Positions 15,383 through 24,641 of a stretch of DNA of 38,384 bases are shown piece after piece (the stretch's first letter is position 1; every line of letters starts with the position of its first letter). Position numbers and translations under genes: made by a program. The notes under the pieces were generated by a model. That model searched no databases and was not told the DNA's origin. It saw nothing but the letters and a program-made list of their open reading frames with translations. The DNA is from Rhizobium sp. L43. Its GTDB lineage: Bacteria; Pseudomonadota; Alphaproteobacteria; Rhizobiales; Rhizobiaceae. Where the stretch lies: positions 1 to 38,384 of the forward strand of contig NZ_NWSQ01000041.1 in assembly GCF_002531725.1 (NCBI RefSeq), in the 5' to 3' direction.

Positions 15383-16354
15383 ATGGCTATGAATCTAGAT
15401 CCCTCTTCGCCGACATTCAGAGGTAACGCCGGCAACGCTGCGTCAGGCCGCGGCGGACCGGTCTTGCGTATCACGCGCGCCGGGCGCAGCTCCATTCTGC
15501 CGTTGACGGCGGAGCGGCAGGTTGTCGGCGGCAGCGCCGATTGCGACCTGATCATCCTCGGCGCCAAACCGGAACCCGCCTTTGCCATCAGTCTGCAGCG
15601 CTCCCGCGGCTCCGACGCGGTGTCGTTTACCGCGCTGCGGGATGACGTGGTGATCGATGGTCATTCCATCCCGCGTGATCGAACGATGAGCCTTACAAAG
15701 AGGCAGACCATCTCCTTCGACGGCACGGCCTGCGAACTCGAAGGTCTCGGCGCCGGGCGCGGGCGGTTCGCGCCACGCCGGATTGCGGCTGCCGGCCTTC
15801 TCGGGCTGGCGGCGATGCTTTTGCTGGTCGGCCTTTACAACAGCGACGCGCCGGCTCACGAAGGCCCGCCCGTCAGGGTTTCCGCCGCACCCGAACCGGC
15901 GCCGTCATCGGCGGCGATCGCTGCCGAAATCCGCCAGGCCATTCGTATGGCTCAGATTCCCCAAGATCTTAGCATCGTCGCCACCGCCGACGAAATTCGC
16001 ATCGGCGAAGGATCGCGACCTCTCGGCCTGCCTGACAAGACGAAGCTGCGTAGCATCATCGCCTCGATGAGCCGGCGCGGTGGTTCCGTTTCCATCGTCG
16101 ATCTCACCGCCCTCTCTTCCGGTCTCGACGGCTTCGTCGCCGCCGCCGGCTATACGCCAGTCAGGTTCATCATCGGCTCCGACGGCCGCCGCTACGAGGA
16201 AGGCGATGTCGTTGCGAGCGGCTGGCGGATCAAGGAGATCGGCAACGACCAGATGATCGTTTCCCGCGACAGTGAGGACGATACGGTCAATTTCGCCTCC
16301 GCCGGCAGTGCCGAGCCGAAGCTCGCCGAAATTTCCAGCAGCGAACAAGAATAG
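15383..16354 (+). CDS. sctD: T3SS inner-membrane ring protein SctD
   Basis: This 323-residue protein has a cytoplasmic FHA-like domain (residues ~25-120, RQVVGGSADCDLIILG), one membrane helix (about 135-153, IAAAGLLGLAAMLLLVGLY) and a periplasmic part of about 170 residues. That part ends with ring-building folds (AAGYTPVRFIIGSDGRRYEEGD). This order is the SctD/YscD/PrgH plan. The protein forms the outer of the two inner-membrane rings. It is followed after 23 bases by sctV. The start ATG 15383 (or 15389) has GGGAAC upstream. Confidence 0.78.
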   Translation: MAMNLDPSSPTFRGNAGNAASGRGGPVLRITRAGRSSILPLTAERQVVGGSADCDLIILGAKPEPAFAISLQRSRGSDAVSFTALRDDVVIDGHSIPRDRTMSLTKRQTISFDGTACELEGLGAGRGRFAPRRIAAAGLLGLAAMLLLVGLYNSDAPAHEGPPVRVSAAPEPAPSSAAIAAEIRQAIRMAQIPQDLSIVATADEIRIGEGSRPLGLPDKTKLRSIIASMSRRGGSVSIVDLTALSSGLDGFVAAAGYTPVRFIIGSDGRRYEEGDVVASGWRIKEIGNDQMIVSRDSEDDTVNFASAGSAEPKLAEISSSEQE

Positions 16355-16377
16355 GCGATGGCGTCGGAAGCCGGATC

Positions 16378-18312
16378 ATGAAGGTAAGGTCATCCGCCAT
16401 CGCCATGCTTGCGCGGCGCACCGATATGCTGCTTGCGGTGTTTTTCGCCTCCGTCGTGACGATGATGGTGCTGCCGCTTCCGACAATCGTTCTGGACGTG
16501 CTGATCGCCTTCAATCTCTCCTTCGCTTTCGTGGTGCTGATCACCACGACCTATCTGAAGAGCGTGCTTGAAATCTCGACCTTTCCCGCGGTCATTCTGA
16601 TCGGCACGCTGTTCCGCCTGGCCTTGACGATTTCCTCGACGCGGCTCGTGCTGGCGGATGCCGATGCCGGCGAGATCATCATGGCCTTCGGCGATTTCGT
16701 CGTTGCGGGAAATGTCGTCGTCGGCCTGATCATTTTTCTGATCGTGGCGCTGGTGCAGTTCATCGTGGTGACGAAGGGCGCCGAGCGTATCGCAGAGGTC
16801 GGCGCGCGTTTCACGCTCGATGCCATGCCGGGCAAGCAGCTCGCCATCGACAGCGACCTGCGCAACGGCCATATCACCACGGAAGCTGCGCAAAAGCGCC
16901 GGTCGCGTCTCGAACAGGAGAGCCAGTTCTTCGGCGCGATGGACGGCGCCATGCGCTTCGTCAAGGGCGATGCGGTCGCAGGATTGGTGATCGTCGCCGT
17001 CAATCTCATAGGCGGCCTGGCGATCGGTATCTTCCAGAAGGGGCTGAGCTTCGCCGAGGCTGCCCATCTCTATACGCTGCTGTCGATCGGCGACGGTCTG
17101 GTGTCGCAGATTCCGTCGATTCTGATGGCAGTCTCGGCCGGTATCGTCGTGACCCGCGTGTCCGATGACGGCAACGGCAGTCTCGGCAGCGATATCGGCC
17201 GCGAACTCTTCCGGGAGCCCCGCGCATTGGCGATTGCGGCGGCGCTGACGATCTGCGCGGGCTTCGTCCCGGGATTTCCGACGAGCGTGCTCGCCGCGAT
17301 CGGCCTGTGTCTGGCGGGCCTAGCCTTCATGATTCATCGCCGGCGCGCGGGCCCTGCCGCGGCCGGATCGGCGAATGCCGTGGAAAGCGCCAATTCCTAT
17401 CCGCTCGACAGGGCGAAATATGGCGATCCCGTCATCGCCACCGTCGCGGTGGAAACGCTGGCGCGGCTTGAGGCGATGCGGCTCGGCGAAATGCTGGACG
17501 CGCGGATTCGCCTGGCGGCGCGCGCCGTCGGCGTCTCCGTGACGGTGCCGACGTTCAACGCCGATCCCCGCATGGCCGAGGATCTGATCCATCTTCAGGT
17601 GGAAAATGTGCCCGCCGGCCTCGTCAACTGCGGTCCTGAACGGACGGCCGAACAGATTGCCGACGACATCGTGCGCATCGTCCGCCGCCATATCGGCGCC
17701 CTGTTCAGCGTCGACGACGCGGCACAATGGCTGGGGAGCCTCGAACCGCGTCTCGGCAAACTGGCGATCGACGTCGCCACCCAGGTGCCGCTGATGCTGA
17801 CGGTCGCGGTCGTCAGGCGCCTGCTGGATTCCGGCGTGACGCTTTCCCAGCCGCGCGGACTGCTGGAAGTGATGCTGCACGCCGGCACCGATCACGCACC
17901 GGATGCCGTGGCCGAAATGGCGCGCGCCGCGCTGGTCAAGCAGATCGCCTTCGGGCTTCTCGACCGGCGCGGATTGCTGCCGGCGCTGGTGCTTCCGGCC
18001 GAATGGGACCACTTCATCCGGTCCTATGATGCCGCTGGAGCGACCGAGAAGATCGAGATAGCCGAAAGACTGCGCCTGCTGGCCGAAAAAGCCAGGCAGG
18101 CTCTCGAGGACACCAACGAGCGGGGTTACGATCCCGTCATCATCGTGCCGGGCGAATGGCGCCTGCTCACCCAGACGCTGATGATCCACCACAACTGCCG
18201 CATTCCGGTGCTGGCGGCGGCGGAGATCGACAGGGATATAACGATCGAAACCGTCGGAGAGATCGGGCAAATCCGGAACGCTGCCGGCTCCAAACAGAGG
18301 CCAGGCTCATAG
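16378..18312 (+). CDS. sctV: T3SS export-gate protein SctV (FlhA/YscV family)
   Basis: This 644-residue protein is the large ring of the export gate. The first ~310 residues hold about eight membrane helices. Between them lies the conserved FHIPEP-type region (FPAVILIGTLFRLALTISSTRL, then KGAERIAEVGARFTLDAMPGKQ and MDGAMRFVKGDAVAG). The C-terminal ~300 residues form the cytoplasmic ring domain that docks chaperone-substrate complexes. Length is slightly below the 660-700 of many homologues, but no region is missing. Start ATG 16378 follows sctD closely and both are probably co-transcribed. Confidence 0.93.
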   Translation: MKVRSSAIAMLARRTDMLLAVFFASVVTMMVLPLPTIVLDVLIAFNLSFAFVVLITTTYLKSVLEISTFPAVILIGTLFRLALTISSTRLVLADADAGEIIMAFGDFVVAGNVVVGLIIFLIVALVQFIVVTKGAERIAEVGARFTLDAMPGKQLAIDSDLRNGHITTEAAQKRRSRLEQESQFFGAMDGAMRFVKGDAVAGLVIVAVNLIGGLAIGIFQKGLSFAEAAHLYTLLSIGDGLVSQIPSILMAVSAGIVVTRVSDDGNGSLGSDIGRELFREPRALAIAAALTICAGFVPGFPTSVLAAIGLCLAGLAFMIHRRRAGPAAAGSANAVESANSYPLDRAKYGDPVIATVAVETLARLEAMRLGEMLDARIRLAARAVGVSVTVPTFNADPRMAEDLIHLQVENVPAGLVNCGPERTAEQIADDIVRIVRRHIGALFSVDDAAQWLGSLEPRLGKLAIDVATQVPLMLTVAVVRRLLDSGVTLSQPRGLLEVMLHAGTDHAPDAVAEMARAALVKQIAFGLLDRRGLLPALVLPAEWDHFIRSYDAAGATEKIEIAERLRLLAEKARQALEDTNERGYDPVIIVPGEWRLLTQTLMIHHNCRIPVLAAAEIDRDITIETVGEIGQIRNAAGSKQRPGS

Positions 18313-18350
18313 AGCAGGTGAAGTAGACGAGACCAACTGGGGTGAATGCA

Positions 18351-19103
18351 ATGTGTGGCGTAGATGGACAAAGGCCCATCGACTTCGACAGAACGTCCCG
18401 TTTCGACCTTGAGTCCGGTTGCCTTGGCGGCAGCAATAGGGCCGACACGGATTTCACCGCCATCCGAACCCGCAAGGTTTCGCCCTTCGAAGATTTCTCC
18501 GGCAACCCGCCGTTGCTAACTTCCTATGTGCCGAAGTCGCGGGAAACGTCGGAAAACGGCACTGAGTCCGACCCCAAGGATGTGCTGCGCAAGCACATCA
18601 ACTGGCAGTCAGACTCCAAGAAGGTGGATCCATCCGACGAAAAACAGGCCACGACGGAAAAGCCCGACCTCTCGAAAGAGGGCAGCGTCATCGTGGTCAA
18701 TGAGCCGATCGTCGTAGATGGAGGCGTGTTCGACGGCAAGGGGGCGACCTATACGGCCTCGTCCAAGCTCGGCAATGGCGGCCAGTCCGAAACCCAATCG
18801 CCGCTGTTCATTTTCAAGAACGGCGCGACGCTCAAGAATGTCAATCTCGGCGAGAATGGCACCGACGGCATTCACGTCTATGGCGGCCCGACGCTCGAAA
18901 ACGTCAATTGGCAGAATGTCGGCGAGGATGCGCTGACGGTAAAAAGCGCCGGCGACGTCACCATCGATGGCGGGGCGTTCTCCAACGGCAGCAACGTCTT
19001 CCGCACCGACAGCTCGCTTGCCGGCGCGACGTTCCTGTCCCAGATCACGCTGGACGATGTGAAGAATTGTACGCGTGTGGGTGACAATCAATCGGGCGTT
19101 TGA
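18351..19103 (+). CDS. hrpW: HrpW-like secreted pectate lyase (PL3), C-terminally short
   Basis: This 250-residue protein has an N-terminal ~115 residues rich in Ser, Asp and Lys without a classical signal peptide, as expected of a T3SS substrate. A polysaccharide-lyase family 3 domain follows: GGVFDGKGATY, TLKNVNLGENGTDGIHVYG, ENVNWQNVGEDALTV and DVTIDGGAFS. Such harpin-pectate lyase fusions (HrpW) are secreted by plant-associated bacteria to act at the cell wall. It ends at KNCTRVGDNQSGV, just after the conserved Arg, about 60 residues before the usual end of PL3 domains, so activity is uncertain. GTG 18342 is an alternative start; ATG 18351 has GGGGTG upstream. Confidence 0.82.
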   Translation: MCGVDGQRPIDFDRTSRFDLESGCLGGSNRADTDFTAIRTRKVSPFEDFSGNPPLLTSYVPKSRETSENGTESDPKDVLRKHINWQSDSKKVDPSDEKQATTEKPDLSKEGSVIVVNEPIVVDGGVFDGKGATYTASSKLGNGGQSETQSPLFIFKNGATLKNVNLGENGTDGIHVYGGPTLENVNWQNVGEDALTVKSAGDVTIDGGAFSNGSNVFRTDSSLAGATFLSQITLDDVKNCTRVGDNQSGV

Positions 19104-19135
19104 GACGCCCGACGACTGGAACCGCAAATTGAGAC

Positions 19136-19165
19136 CAAGCGGGCGCCTTAGGCTCCCGCTTTTTC
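19136..19165 (+). terminator. Rho-independent terminator after hrpW
   Basis: GCGGGCGCC and GGCTCCCGC pair around TTA with one mismatch and are followed by TTTTT. It lies 35 bases after the hrpW stop on the plus strand. Its T-run also contains the stop codon of the convergent sctU gene. Confidence 0.8.
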
Positions 19166-19961
19166 ATTGCCGGCCAGGCCCTTGCCTGCGCGGCGAGCTG
19201 CTACGCATTTCCGCGCCGATCTGCCGGCGCGCCGATTTCAGCTTCGGGTCGCCCTGAGTATCCTTGTATTCGCGCCGCGCCTCCGTCCTGGTCATCCGGT
19301 GTTCGTGCCTGAACAGCGCGCGCGAAATGCGAATATCGAAAAACGCCGCCGCTACCATGATGCCGGCGGCAATGACGAGGATCGAGCCGAGGAGATGGGC
19401 TGCCGCGGAGAGCGTGCATGCTTCTCTGCAAAGAGGCGACCAGAAGATGCTGTTGAGAAAATAGAGGATCGCACCGCCGCCGGCCGCCGCGAGCAGGACA
19501 AACTTGACGAGCCCCTTGACGAACTCAGCGATGCTCGCGAGCGAAAAAAGCCTCTTGATGCCCTCGAACGGATTGAGCCGGTTAAAATCGAAGCTCATAT
19601 GTTTGAACGATACGAGAAACCCCTGCCCGTCGAGGATCGCGACCAGGATGGTTGCGGCAAGACCCATGGCAAGCGGCAGCCAGATGAGATCGAGCAGCGC
19701 CACGCCGGTTTCGCTCAAGCCGACAGTGACGGCGTCGGAGGGGTCGGCCCGCGCGGCGGAGTGTAGGCCGGCATCGAAACTGCGGGTGAAATCCTCGAGG
19801 ATATCAGGCAAGCCCCAGGTGACGTAGACGGCGATGGCAAGGACGGAGATCGCAACCGGGATTTCCTTCGAGCGGGGAACCTGGCCCTCGCGCCGAAGAC
19901 GATCGAGCTTCACCCGGCTCGGCGGCAGGGTTTTTTCCTCGGTATCGTCATTTTTGGCCAT
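19164..19961 (-). CDS. sctU: T3SS export-gate switch SctU, lacking the self-cleaving domain
   Basis: This 265-residue protein matches the membrane half of SctU/FlhB/YscU: it begins EEKTLPPSRVKLDRLRREGQ, has four membrane segments, and continues through MTRTEARREYKDTQGDPKLK into the cytoplasmic linker. It then ends with RRQIGAEMRSSSPRRQGPGRQ. The NPTH autocleavage site and the ~85-100 following residues, which control substrate switching in other systems, are absent and not seen elsewhere in the window. The stop lies in the T-run of the hrpW terminator. Its start overlaps sctT by 14 bases. It may be a truncated gene or a natural short form. Confidence 0.88.
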   Translation of the reverse strand: MAKNDDTEEKTLPPSRVKLDRLRREGQVPRSKEIPVAISVLAIAVYVTWGLPDILEDFTRSFDAGLHSAARADPSDAVTVGLSETGVALLDLIWLPLAMGLAATILVAILDGQGFLVSFKHMSFDFNRLNPFEGIKRLFSLASIAEFVKGLVKFVLLAAAGGGAILYFLNSIFWSPLCREACTLSAAAHLLGSILVIAAGIMVAAAFFDIRISRALFRHEHRMTRTEARREYKDTQGDPKLKSARRQIGAEMRSSSPRRQGPGRQ

Positions 19962-20757
19962 CGGTCACCTCCAGCATGGCTTTCGCCTCGTTGAATCCAT
20001 CGATCCAGAGATCGTGGAAATAGCTGGAGATGAAGGCCGTGTAGATCACGAGGATGACCATGACCGCGAAGTTCTTGATGGCCGGCAGGCTGTCGTTCAG
20101 CGGGAATTGTTTGGACGAGCGGCCGACGAAGGCGAGCGACAATTCAAACGCGCAGGTGACGATCATGAACGGGGCGGCGAGTAACCCGGCCGCTTTGAAC
20201 AGCCGGCCGAAAACGCCTGATATCATGTCGAGCGGATCGTCGGGGATAGTGGGCATGAGGTTGAAGAGCGGCCAGAGCTCGAACGACTTATAGAAGATCG
20301 TGACCAGATCGATGATGCCGCCGGCACTGACGAAAATCACCAGGGCGATCGACATCATCAGCGAGCCGAGCGGCGCGGTTTCCAGCGCGTTGATCTGGTC
20401 GAAGAGATTGGCGGCATTGGCGCCGCGATAGACATCGGTCATATCGCCCGCCGTCTGGGCCGCCCAGAAGGGAATGCCGAGCCCCATGCCGATCAGCGCC
20501 CCGAAGCAAAGCTCCTTCATCGAAAGGGCGGCCAGATCGAACCAGGACGTATCTCCGAGAGCCAGCACCGAATAGGCGAAGGCGACGGAGGGCGCCGAAA
20601 GGCCGATTGCCAGGCCGAAACGCAGAATGCCGACGATGCTAAACAGCGAGAAGATCGGGAAGATCAGCAGGATCCCGAGCGCACGCGCGGCGCCGAGCAT
20701 GGCTGCGGCCGGTGCCGCGACCTCAATGCCGACGAGCGGAAGATGATCCGGCCCCAT
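19948..20757 (-). CDS. sctT: T3SS export-gate protein SctT
   Basis: This 269-residue protein has about six to eight membrane segments and belongs to the SctT/FliR/YscT family. Together with SctR and SctS it builds the export-gate core. Typical stretches are IFSLFSIVGILRFGLAIGLS near the N-terminus, ELCFGALIGMGLGIPFWAAQTAG, and IALVIFVSAGGIIDLV. It overlaps sctU and begins ten bases after sctS. Confidence 0.92.
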   Translation of the reverse strand: MGPDHLPLVGIEVAAPAAAMLGAARALGILLIFPIFSLFSIVGILRFGLAIGLSAPSVAFAYSVLALGDTSWFDLAALSMKELCFGALIGMGLGIPFWAAQTAGDMTDVYRGANAANLFDQINALETAPLGSLMMSIALVIFVSAGGIIDLVTIFYKSFELWPLFNLMPTIPDDPLDMISGVFGRLFKAAGLLAAPFMIVTCAFELSLAFVGRSSKQFPLNDSLPAIKNFAVMVILVIYTAFISSYFHDLWIDGFNEAKAMLEVTDGQK

Positions 20758-20767
20758 CCGCCTCGCC

Positions 20768-21037
20768 TCACTGAACCATGGTCGGGAAGTCGTTGAGGAT
20801 ATGAACGGAATGTTCGATCAGCGGCGTTGCCAGCACCCGGCCGAACAGCAGCAGGGTGATGGAGATCACGAAAATCTTGACGATCTGCGCGATGGTCTGC
20901 TCCTGGATCTGCGTTGCCGCCTGGAAAATGGCGATGATCAGCCCGAGAAGCGCGGCCAGGCCCAGAATGGGGCCGGCCAAGGCGAAGGTCGCCATGACGG
21001 ACATGCCGATTTCGGCTGCGACCTGGTCTTCACCCAT
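20768..21037 (-). CDS. sctS: T3SS export-gate protein SctS
   Basis: This 89-residue protein with two membrane hairpin helices belongs to the SctS/FliQ family. The segment GPILGLAALLGLIIAIFQAATQIQEQT with the QxxTQIxEQT-type loop is characteristic. I chose ATG 21037, preceded by GAAAGG, because the conserved family sequence begins there. A GTG at 21100 would add 21 unlikely residues. Confidence 0.92.
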   Translation of the reverse strand: MGEDQVAAEIGMSVMATFALAGPILGLAALLGLIIAIFQAATQIQEQTIAQIVKIFVISITLLLFGRVLATPLIEHSVHILNDFPTMVQ

Positions 21038-21096
21038 GACGGCAAGCCTTTCGCGTGGCAGGCACGTGAACCGGGGTTTTCGGGAAGGGGCGATGC

Positions 21097-21750
21097 TCAC
21101 TGCGCATAGGACAGCACCAGACCTTCCAGCAATCGCCGCCAGCCATCGATCGAGACGAACAGCAGCAGCTTCAGCGGTGTCGACACCACGGTCGGGGACA
21201 TCATCTGCATGCCGAGCGCCACCAGAATGGCGGAAACGGCAAAGTCGATCATCAGAAAGGGCAGATAGATCAGAAATCCGATTTCGAAGGCCCGCGTCAG
21301 TTCCGAAACGAGGAAGCTCGGCGTCAGCACGGTGATGTCATCGGAGGCAATGGGGGTTGCCGGCGCGTTTGCCCAGATCTTCTGCGACGCCTGCACGAAA
21401 AATTCGCGCACCTCGGCGTCGGAAAATTTCAGCATGAAATCCTTCAGCGGTGCCGCCACCTTGATCATGCCGTCCACCATGCCACTGACCGTGCCGAAAT
21501 CGCCGCTATGGGCGAGCAGCAATTGCCAGCTGTTTTGCAGCACCGGGTTCATCACGAAGGCCGAGAGCACGATGGCAATCGCAAAGACCAGGAGATTCGG
21601 CGGCGTCTGTTGGATGCCGATCGCATTACGCACGATCAGCAGGACGACCGAAATCTTGGTGAAGGAGGTCGCGATCACGGCAATAACCGGCAGCATCGAG
21701 ATCGCCGCCATCGCCACGAGGCTCTGGGCAAGAGGAAAGCTCTGTTCCAT
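21097..21750 (-). CDS. sctR: T3SS export-gate protein SctR
   Basis: This 217-residue protein of the SctR/FliP family has four membrane segments and a hydrophilic central part. Family hallmarks are TSFTKISVVLLIVRNAIGIQ, the LTPSFLVSELTRAFEIGFLIYLPF block and MMSPTVVSTPLKLLLF near the C-terminus. Its start overlaps the sctQ stop by one base (TGATG), indicating coupled translation. Confidence 0.94.
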   Translation of the reverse strand: MEQSFPLAQSLVAMAAISMLPVIAVIATSFTKISVVLLIVRNAIGIQQTPPNLLVFAIAIVLSAFVMNPVLQNSWQLLLAHSGDFGTVSGMVDGMIKVAAPLKDFMLKFSDAEVREFFVQASQKIWANAPATPIASDDITVLTPSFLVSELTRAFEIGFLIYLPFLMIDFAVSAILVALGMQMMSPTVVSTPLKLLLFVSIDGWRRLLEGLVLSYAQ

Positions 21751-22769
21751 CAGTCGTGCAGCGCCGTGACGCGAACGGCGCTCAATCCATCCACGGAGAT
21801 GATTTCGCCCCGTCCGATAACGCGGCCTTGGGCGATGATATCGACGGCGTCCGACAATGGCCTGTCGAGGTTGAACACATAACCCTCGCCGATCATTTCG
21901 AGTGTGCGCAGCGGCAACTCCAGCCGTCCTGCATCGAAGACCAGCTTGATCGGGATGCTGTCGACAGGCGACGGACGCGGCTCGCCCTGCAATTCCTGAT
22001 CGACGGTTTCATTTGTCATGAAATGCCTCATTGGTCCGGTTGGCGTCGACAGGAGTGGTTCGGTGAGGACCGCGCCTTTGTCCGATCGCATGCAGGTTGC
22101 AAGGTAACGTTCACCCGTGATCGCGACCACGGTCTCCGGTGCCCCGCCATCGATGACGATGCCGTCCCCCAACCGCAGGGATTTGATTTCACTGACCGAC
22201 AGCAGGGCATAACCGCGCCGGATGCTGACCGCCGTCGTCAGGACATTGAGCGTGCGGCGCGGCAGGCGGCTTGCCCAGCCGACCAGGCCGGCAAGGGCGG
22301 TTTCATCGAAGCGGCCGCTCAAGGGCAGGCTCATGCCGTTCCAGCCGATGTCGAAGCCGAAATTGCCGCTGACATCCGGCTGCGTCTCGGCGCCGATCTG
22401 CAGCAGCGACAGGCTCATGCCGATCCTATTCTCGATTGCCTCGAAAGCCTCGGCGAACAGGTGTTCGACCACGGCCGCCTTTTCAGACGGCGACAGCTTT
22501 TCCCATAGGAGCAGCGGTTCCAGTCTTTCCGCCAGCAGCCGCAATGCGCCGGCCGACGCAATCAGCATCTGCTCACGTTTACCGACGTGGCAGAGAATGC
22601 CGACCGGATCGGTGGTCCGCGCGGCTGCGATATCGGGGGCCAGCGGGCGAACGGAAAGCGTCTGCTCCCGGACCGGAATTTGCCAGGCGGCGCGCATCAT
22701 CGTGCCGGAACGGGAAAAGAAGTTCCCGGCCATCGATGCGTGGGGCCATGCGGGCGCGGCGACATTCAT
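21750..22769 (-). CDS. sctQ: T3SS cytoplasmic ring (sorting platform) protein SctQ
   Basis: This 339-residue protein carries a C-terminal SpoA/SURF1-type beta domain (SIPIKLVFDAGRLELPLRTLEMIGEGYVF, then IIAQGRVIGRGEIISVDG), the mark of SctQ/FliN/YscQ. The first ~240 residues are variable, as usual. Rhizobial loci have a gene of this kind directly after the sctN ATPase. It overlaps sctN by four bases and sctR by one. Confidence 0.88.
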   Translation of the reverse strand: MNVAAPAWPHASMAGNFFSRSGTMMRAAWQIPVREQTLSVRPLAPDIAAARTTDPVGILCHVGKREQMLIASAGALRLLAERLEPLLLWEKLSPSEKAAVVEHLFAEAFEAIENRIGMSLSLLQIGAETQPDVSGNFGFDIGWNGMSLPLSGRFDETALAGLVGWASRLPRRTLNVLTTAVSIRRGYALLSVSEIKSLRLGDGIVIDGGAPETVVAITGERYLATCMRSDKGAVLTEPLLSTPTGPMRHFMTNETVDQELQGEPRPSPVDSIPIKLVFDAGRLELPLRTLEMIGEGYVFNLDRPLSDAVDIIAQGRVIGRGEIISVDGLSAVRVTALHD

Positions 22770-24085
22770 CGGACAAGCTCATCGAGGGCTTCGACGATCG
22801 CGCCGAACGGCTGCGGCTTGCCCTGGCCGTCAAACAGGAAGCGCTGGATGAGGCCGTGTTTGGCGACGGCCTCGTCGACAGCGGCATCGCGCCCCTGGCG
22901 ATATTCGCCGACGCGGATAAGCAGTTCCACTTCGTCATAGAGGGCAAGCAGGGCGCGCAGCTTGTCGGCTGCCTGGCGATGGCTCTCGCTCACCACCGCG
23001 CTCATCGTCCGGCTTCGGCTGGCCAGAACATCGATCGCCGGAAAATTGCCCGCCCTGGCAATCTTGTCGGAGAGCACGATATGGCCGTCCAGCAGCGACC
23101 TGGTTTCTTCGGCAATCGGATCGTCCTGCTCTTCGCCTTCGACGAGGACCGTATAGAAAGCCGTCATCGTGCCGTTTGCGCTGTTGCCGGCGCGCTCGAA
23201 GATCTGCGGCAAGACGGCGAATACGGAAGGCGGAAAGCCGCGCCGCACCGGCGGTTCGCCGGCAGCAAGTCCGACTTCGCGCAAGGCGCGGGCCATGCGG
23301 GTGACGCTGTCGATGACGAGCAGCACATGTTTTCCCTGCTCGCGAAAATATTCGGCGATCGCCGTTGCTGTCATCACCGCCTTGAACCGCTCCAGCGCCG
23401 GGCGATCGGATGTGGCGACAACCAGCGCCACATTCGACGGAACGCCTTCCGGCATGTTGCCGGCAACGAATTCGCCGACCTCGCGTCCGCGTTCGCCCAC
23501 CAGGGCGCAGACGATCACATCGGCCTTGCTGTTGGCGACGATCTGGGACACCAGCGTCGACTTGCCGGCGCCGGGCGCGCCGAAAATACCGATGCGTTGG
23601 CCCTGGCCGCAGGTCAGCAATCCGTCCAGGGCAGCAATTCCCGAGGTAAACGGCTGGCGGATGGGGCGGCGCGACAGAGGATCGACCGGCTGGCCATAGA
23701 GCGGCTGCAGGAAGCGCGCGTCCTCGCCGCCGGGATTGGCGGAGGGACGCAGGACATTACCGTGTGCGTCGACGATCGCGCCGATTAGGAAACTGCCGAC
23801 AGAGACCGTCGGTTCCCGGCCGGTCGGGATGATTTCCGTGCGCTGGGAGATGCCGCGGGTTTCGCCGTGAAGCGAGAGAAGCGCCGTCTCGCCGTCGATG
23901 CCGACGACATCGGCAAGGCCGATGCGACCCCTGCCCGGCTCATGCAGTTCACAAAGCTCGCCGATCCTGACCGAGGGGATGAGCGCCCGCACCAGCAGGC
24001 CCGACACACTCTTTACGCGGCCGCTCTGCCGCCGCACGTCCGTTTGTTCGAGTGTCCGCTCCATCCGAAGCAACGCGTCAACCAT
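22766..24085 (-). CDS. sctN: T3SS ATPase SctN
   Basis: This 439-residue protein is the hexameric ATPase that unfolds substrates and strips chaperones (FliI/YscN family). Walker A is GAPGAGKST, Walker B is LLVIDSVTRMARA; the family segments GERGREVGEF, PPVRRGFPPSVFAVLPQIFERAG and IADKLRALLALYDEVE-like C-terminal helices are in order. It is full length. It overlaps sctL upstream by 8 bases and sctQ downstream by 4. Confidence 0.95.
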   Translation of the reverse strand: MVDALLRMERTLEQTDVRRQSGRVKSVSGLLVRALIPSVRIGELCELHEPGRGRIGLADVVGIDGETALLSLHGETRGISQRTEIIPTGREPTVSVGSFLIGAIVDAHGNVLRPSANPGGEDARFLQPLYGQPVDPLSRRPIRQPFTSGIAALDGLLTCGQGQRIGIFGAPGAGKSTLVSQIVANSKADVIVCALVGERGREVGEFVAGNMPEGVPSNVALVVATSDRPALERFKAVMTATAIAEYFREQGKHVLLVIDSVTRMARALREVGLAAGEPPVRRGFPPSVFAVLPQIFERAGNSANGTMTAFYTVLVEGEEQDDPIAEETRSLLDGHIVLSDKIARAGNFPAIDVLASRSRTMSAVVSESHRQAADKLRALLALYDEVELLIRVGEYRQGRDAAVDEAVAKHGLIQRFLFDGQGKPQPFGAIVEALDELVR

Positions 24086-24641
24086 GGACGAGGGCCTCGG
24101 TCACGGTGGCGAGCTGGTCTTTCAAGCCGATCTGGCTTCGTCCCGCCGACGTCTCCAGAATAATCTCGCCGGCAGACATCAGCGGATCCGTTTCGATGGT
24201 GATGCGGTGATCGATGTCCGCAATTGCCCGGGCGATCATGGCGGCATCGTCGGGGGCGACATGCAGGACGATCTCCTGCGCCTCAGCGGTCTGGGATATG
24301 GCGTGGCGGACCAATCGCCTCGTGCGTTCGTCGGCCTCCATCGATCCGAGGATCAGTCCGACCGATTTCAGAACCACCGCCTCGACCCAGCTGTCGAGAT
24401 TGGCAATTTCCCGTTCGGCTTTTCCGAGCGAGGCGGCAAGCCGTGCGGCGGCATCGCGAACGCCCTGTTCGAATCCGTCGCGATAGCCGTTTTGGGCGGC
24501 TTGCTCGCTGGCGGCTGCAAGTGTGGCCTGAGATTGGGCGGCGTCCCGTTGGGCAGCCTCCAGAATTTGCGCCGCCTCTGTGATCTGGCCGAAACTCTCC
24601 GCCGGAATGATGCGGTCGTGGCGTGCAAATCCCGAGCTCAT
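24078..24641 (-). CDS. sctL: T3SS ATPase-associated stalk protein SctL (NolV-like)
   Basis: This 187-residue protein of the FliH/YscL family tethers the ATPase to the cytoplasmic ring. It has an N-terminal Ala/Gln/Glu-rich coiled coil (FGQITEAAQILEAAQRDAAQ) and the C-terminal domain LVRHAISQTAEAQEIVLHV plus DPLMSAGEIILETSAGRSQIG. The second is the best-conserved part of SctL. In rhizobial clusters the gene here is nolV. It overlaps nolU by four bases and sctN by eight. Confidence 0.85.
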   Translation of the reverse strand: MSSGFARHDRIIPAESFGQITEAAQILEAAQRDAAQSQATLAAASEQAAQNGYRDGFEQGVRDAAARLAASLGKAEREIANLDSWVEAVVLKSVGLILGSMEADERTRRLVRHAISQTAEAQEIVLHVAPDDAAMIARAIADIDHRITIETDPLMSAGEIILETSAGRSQIGLKDQLATVTEALVHG

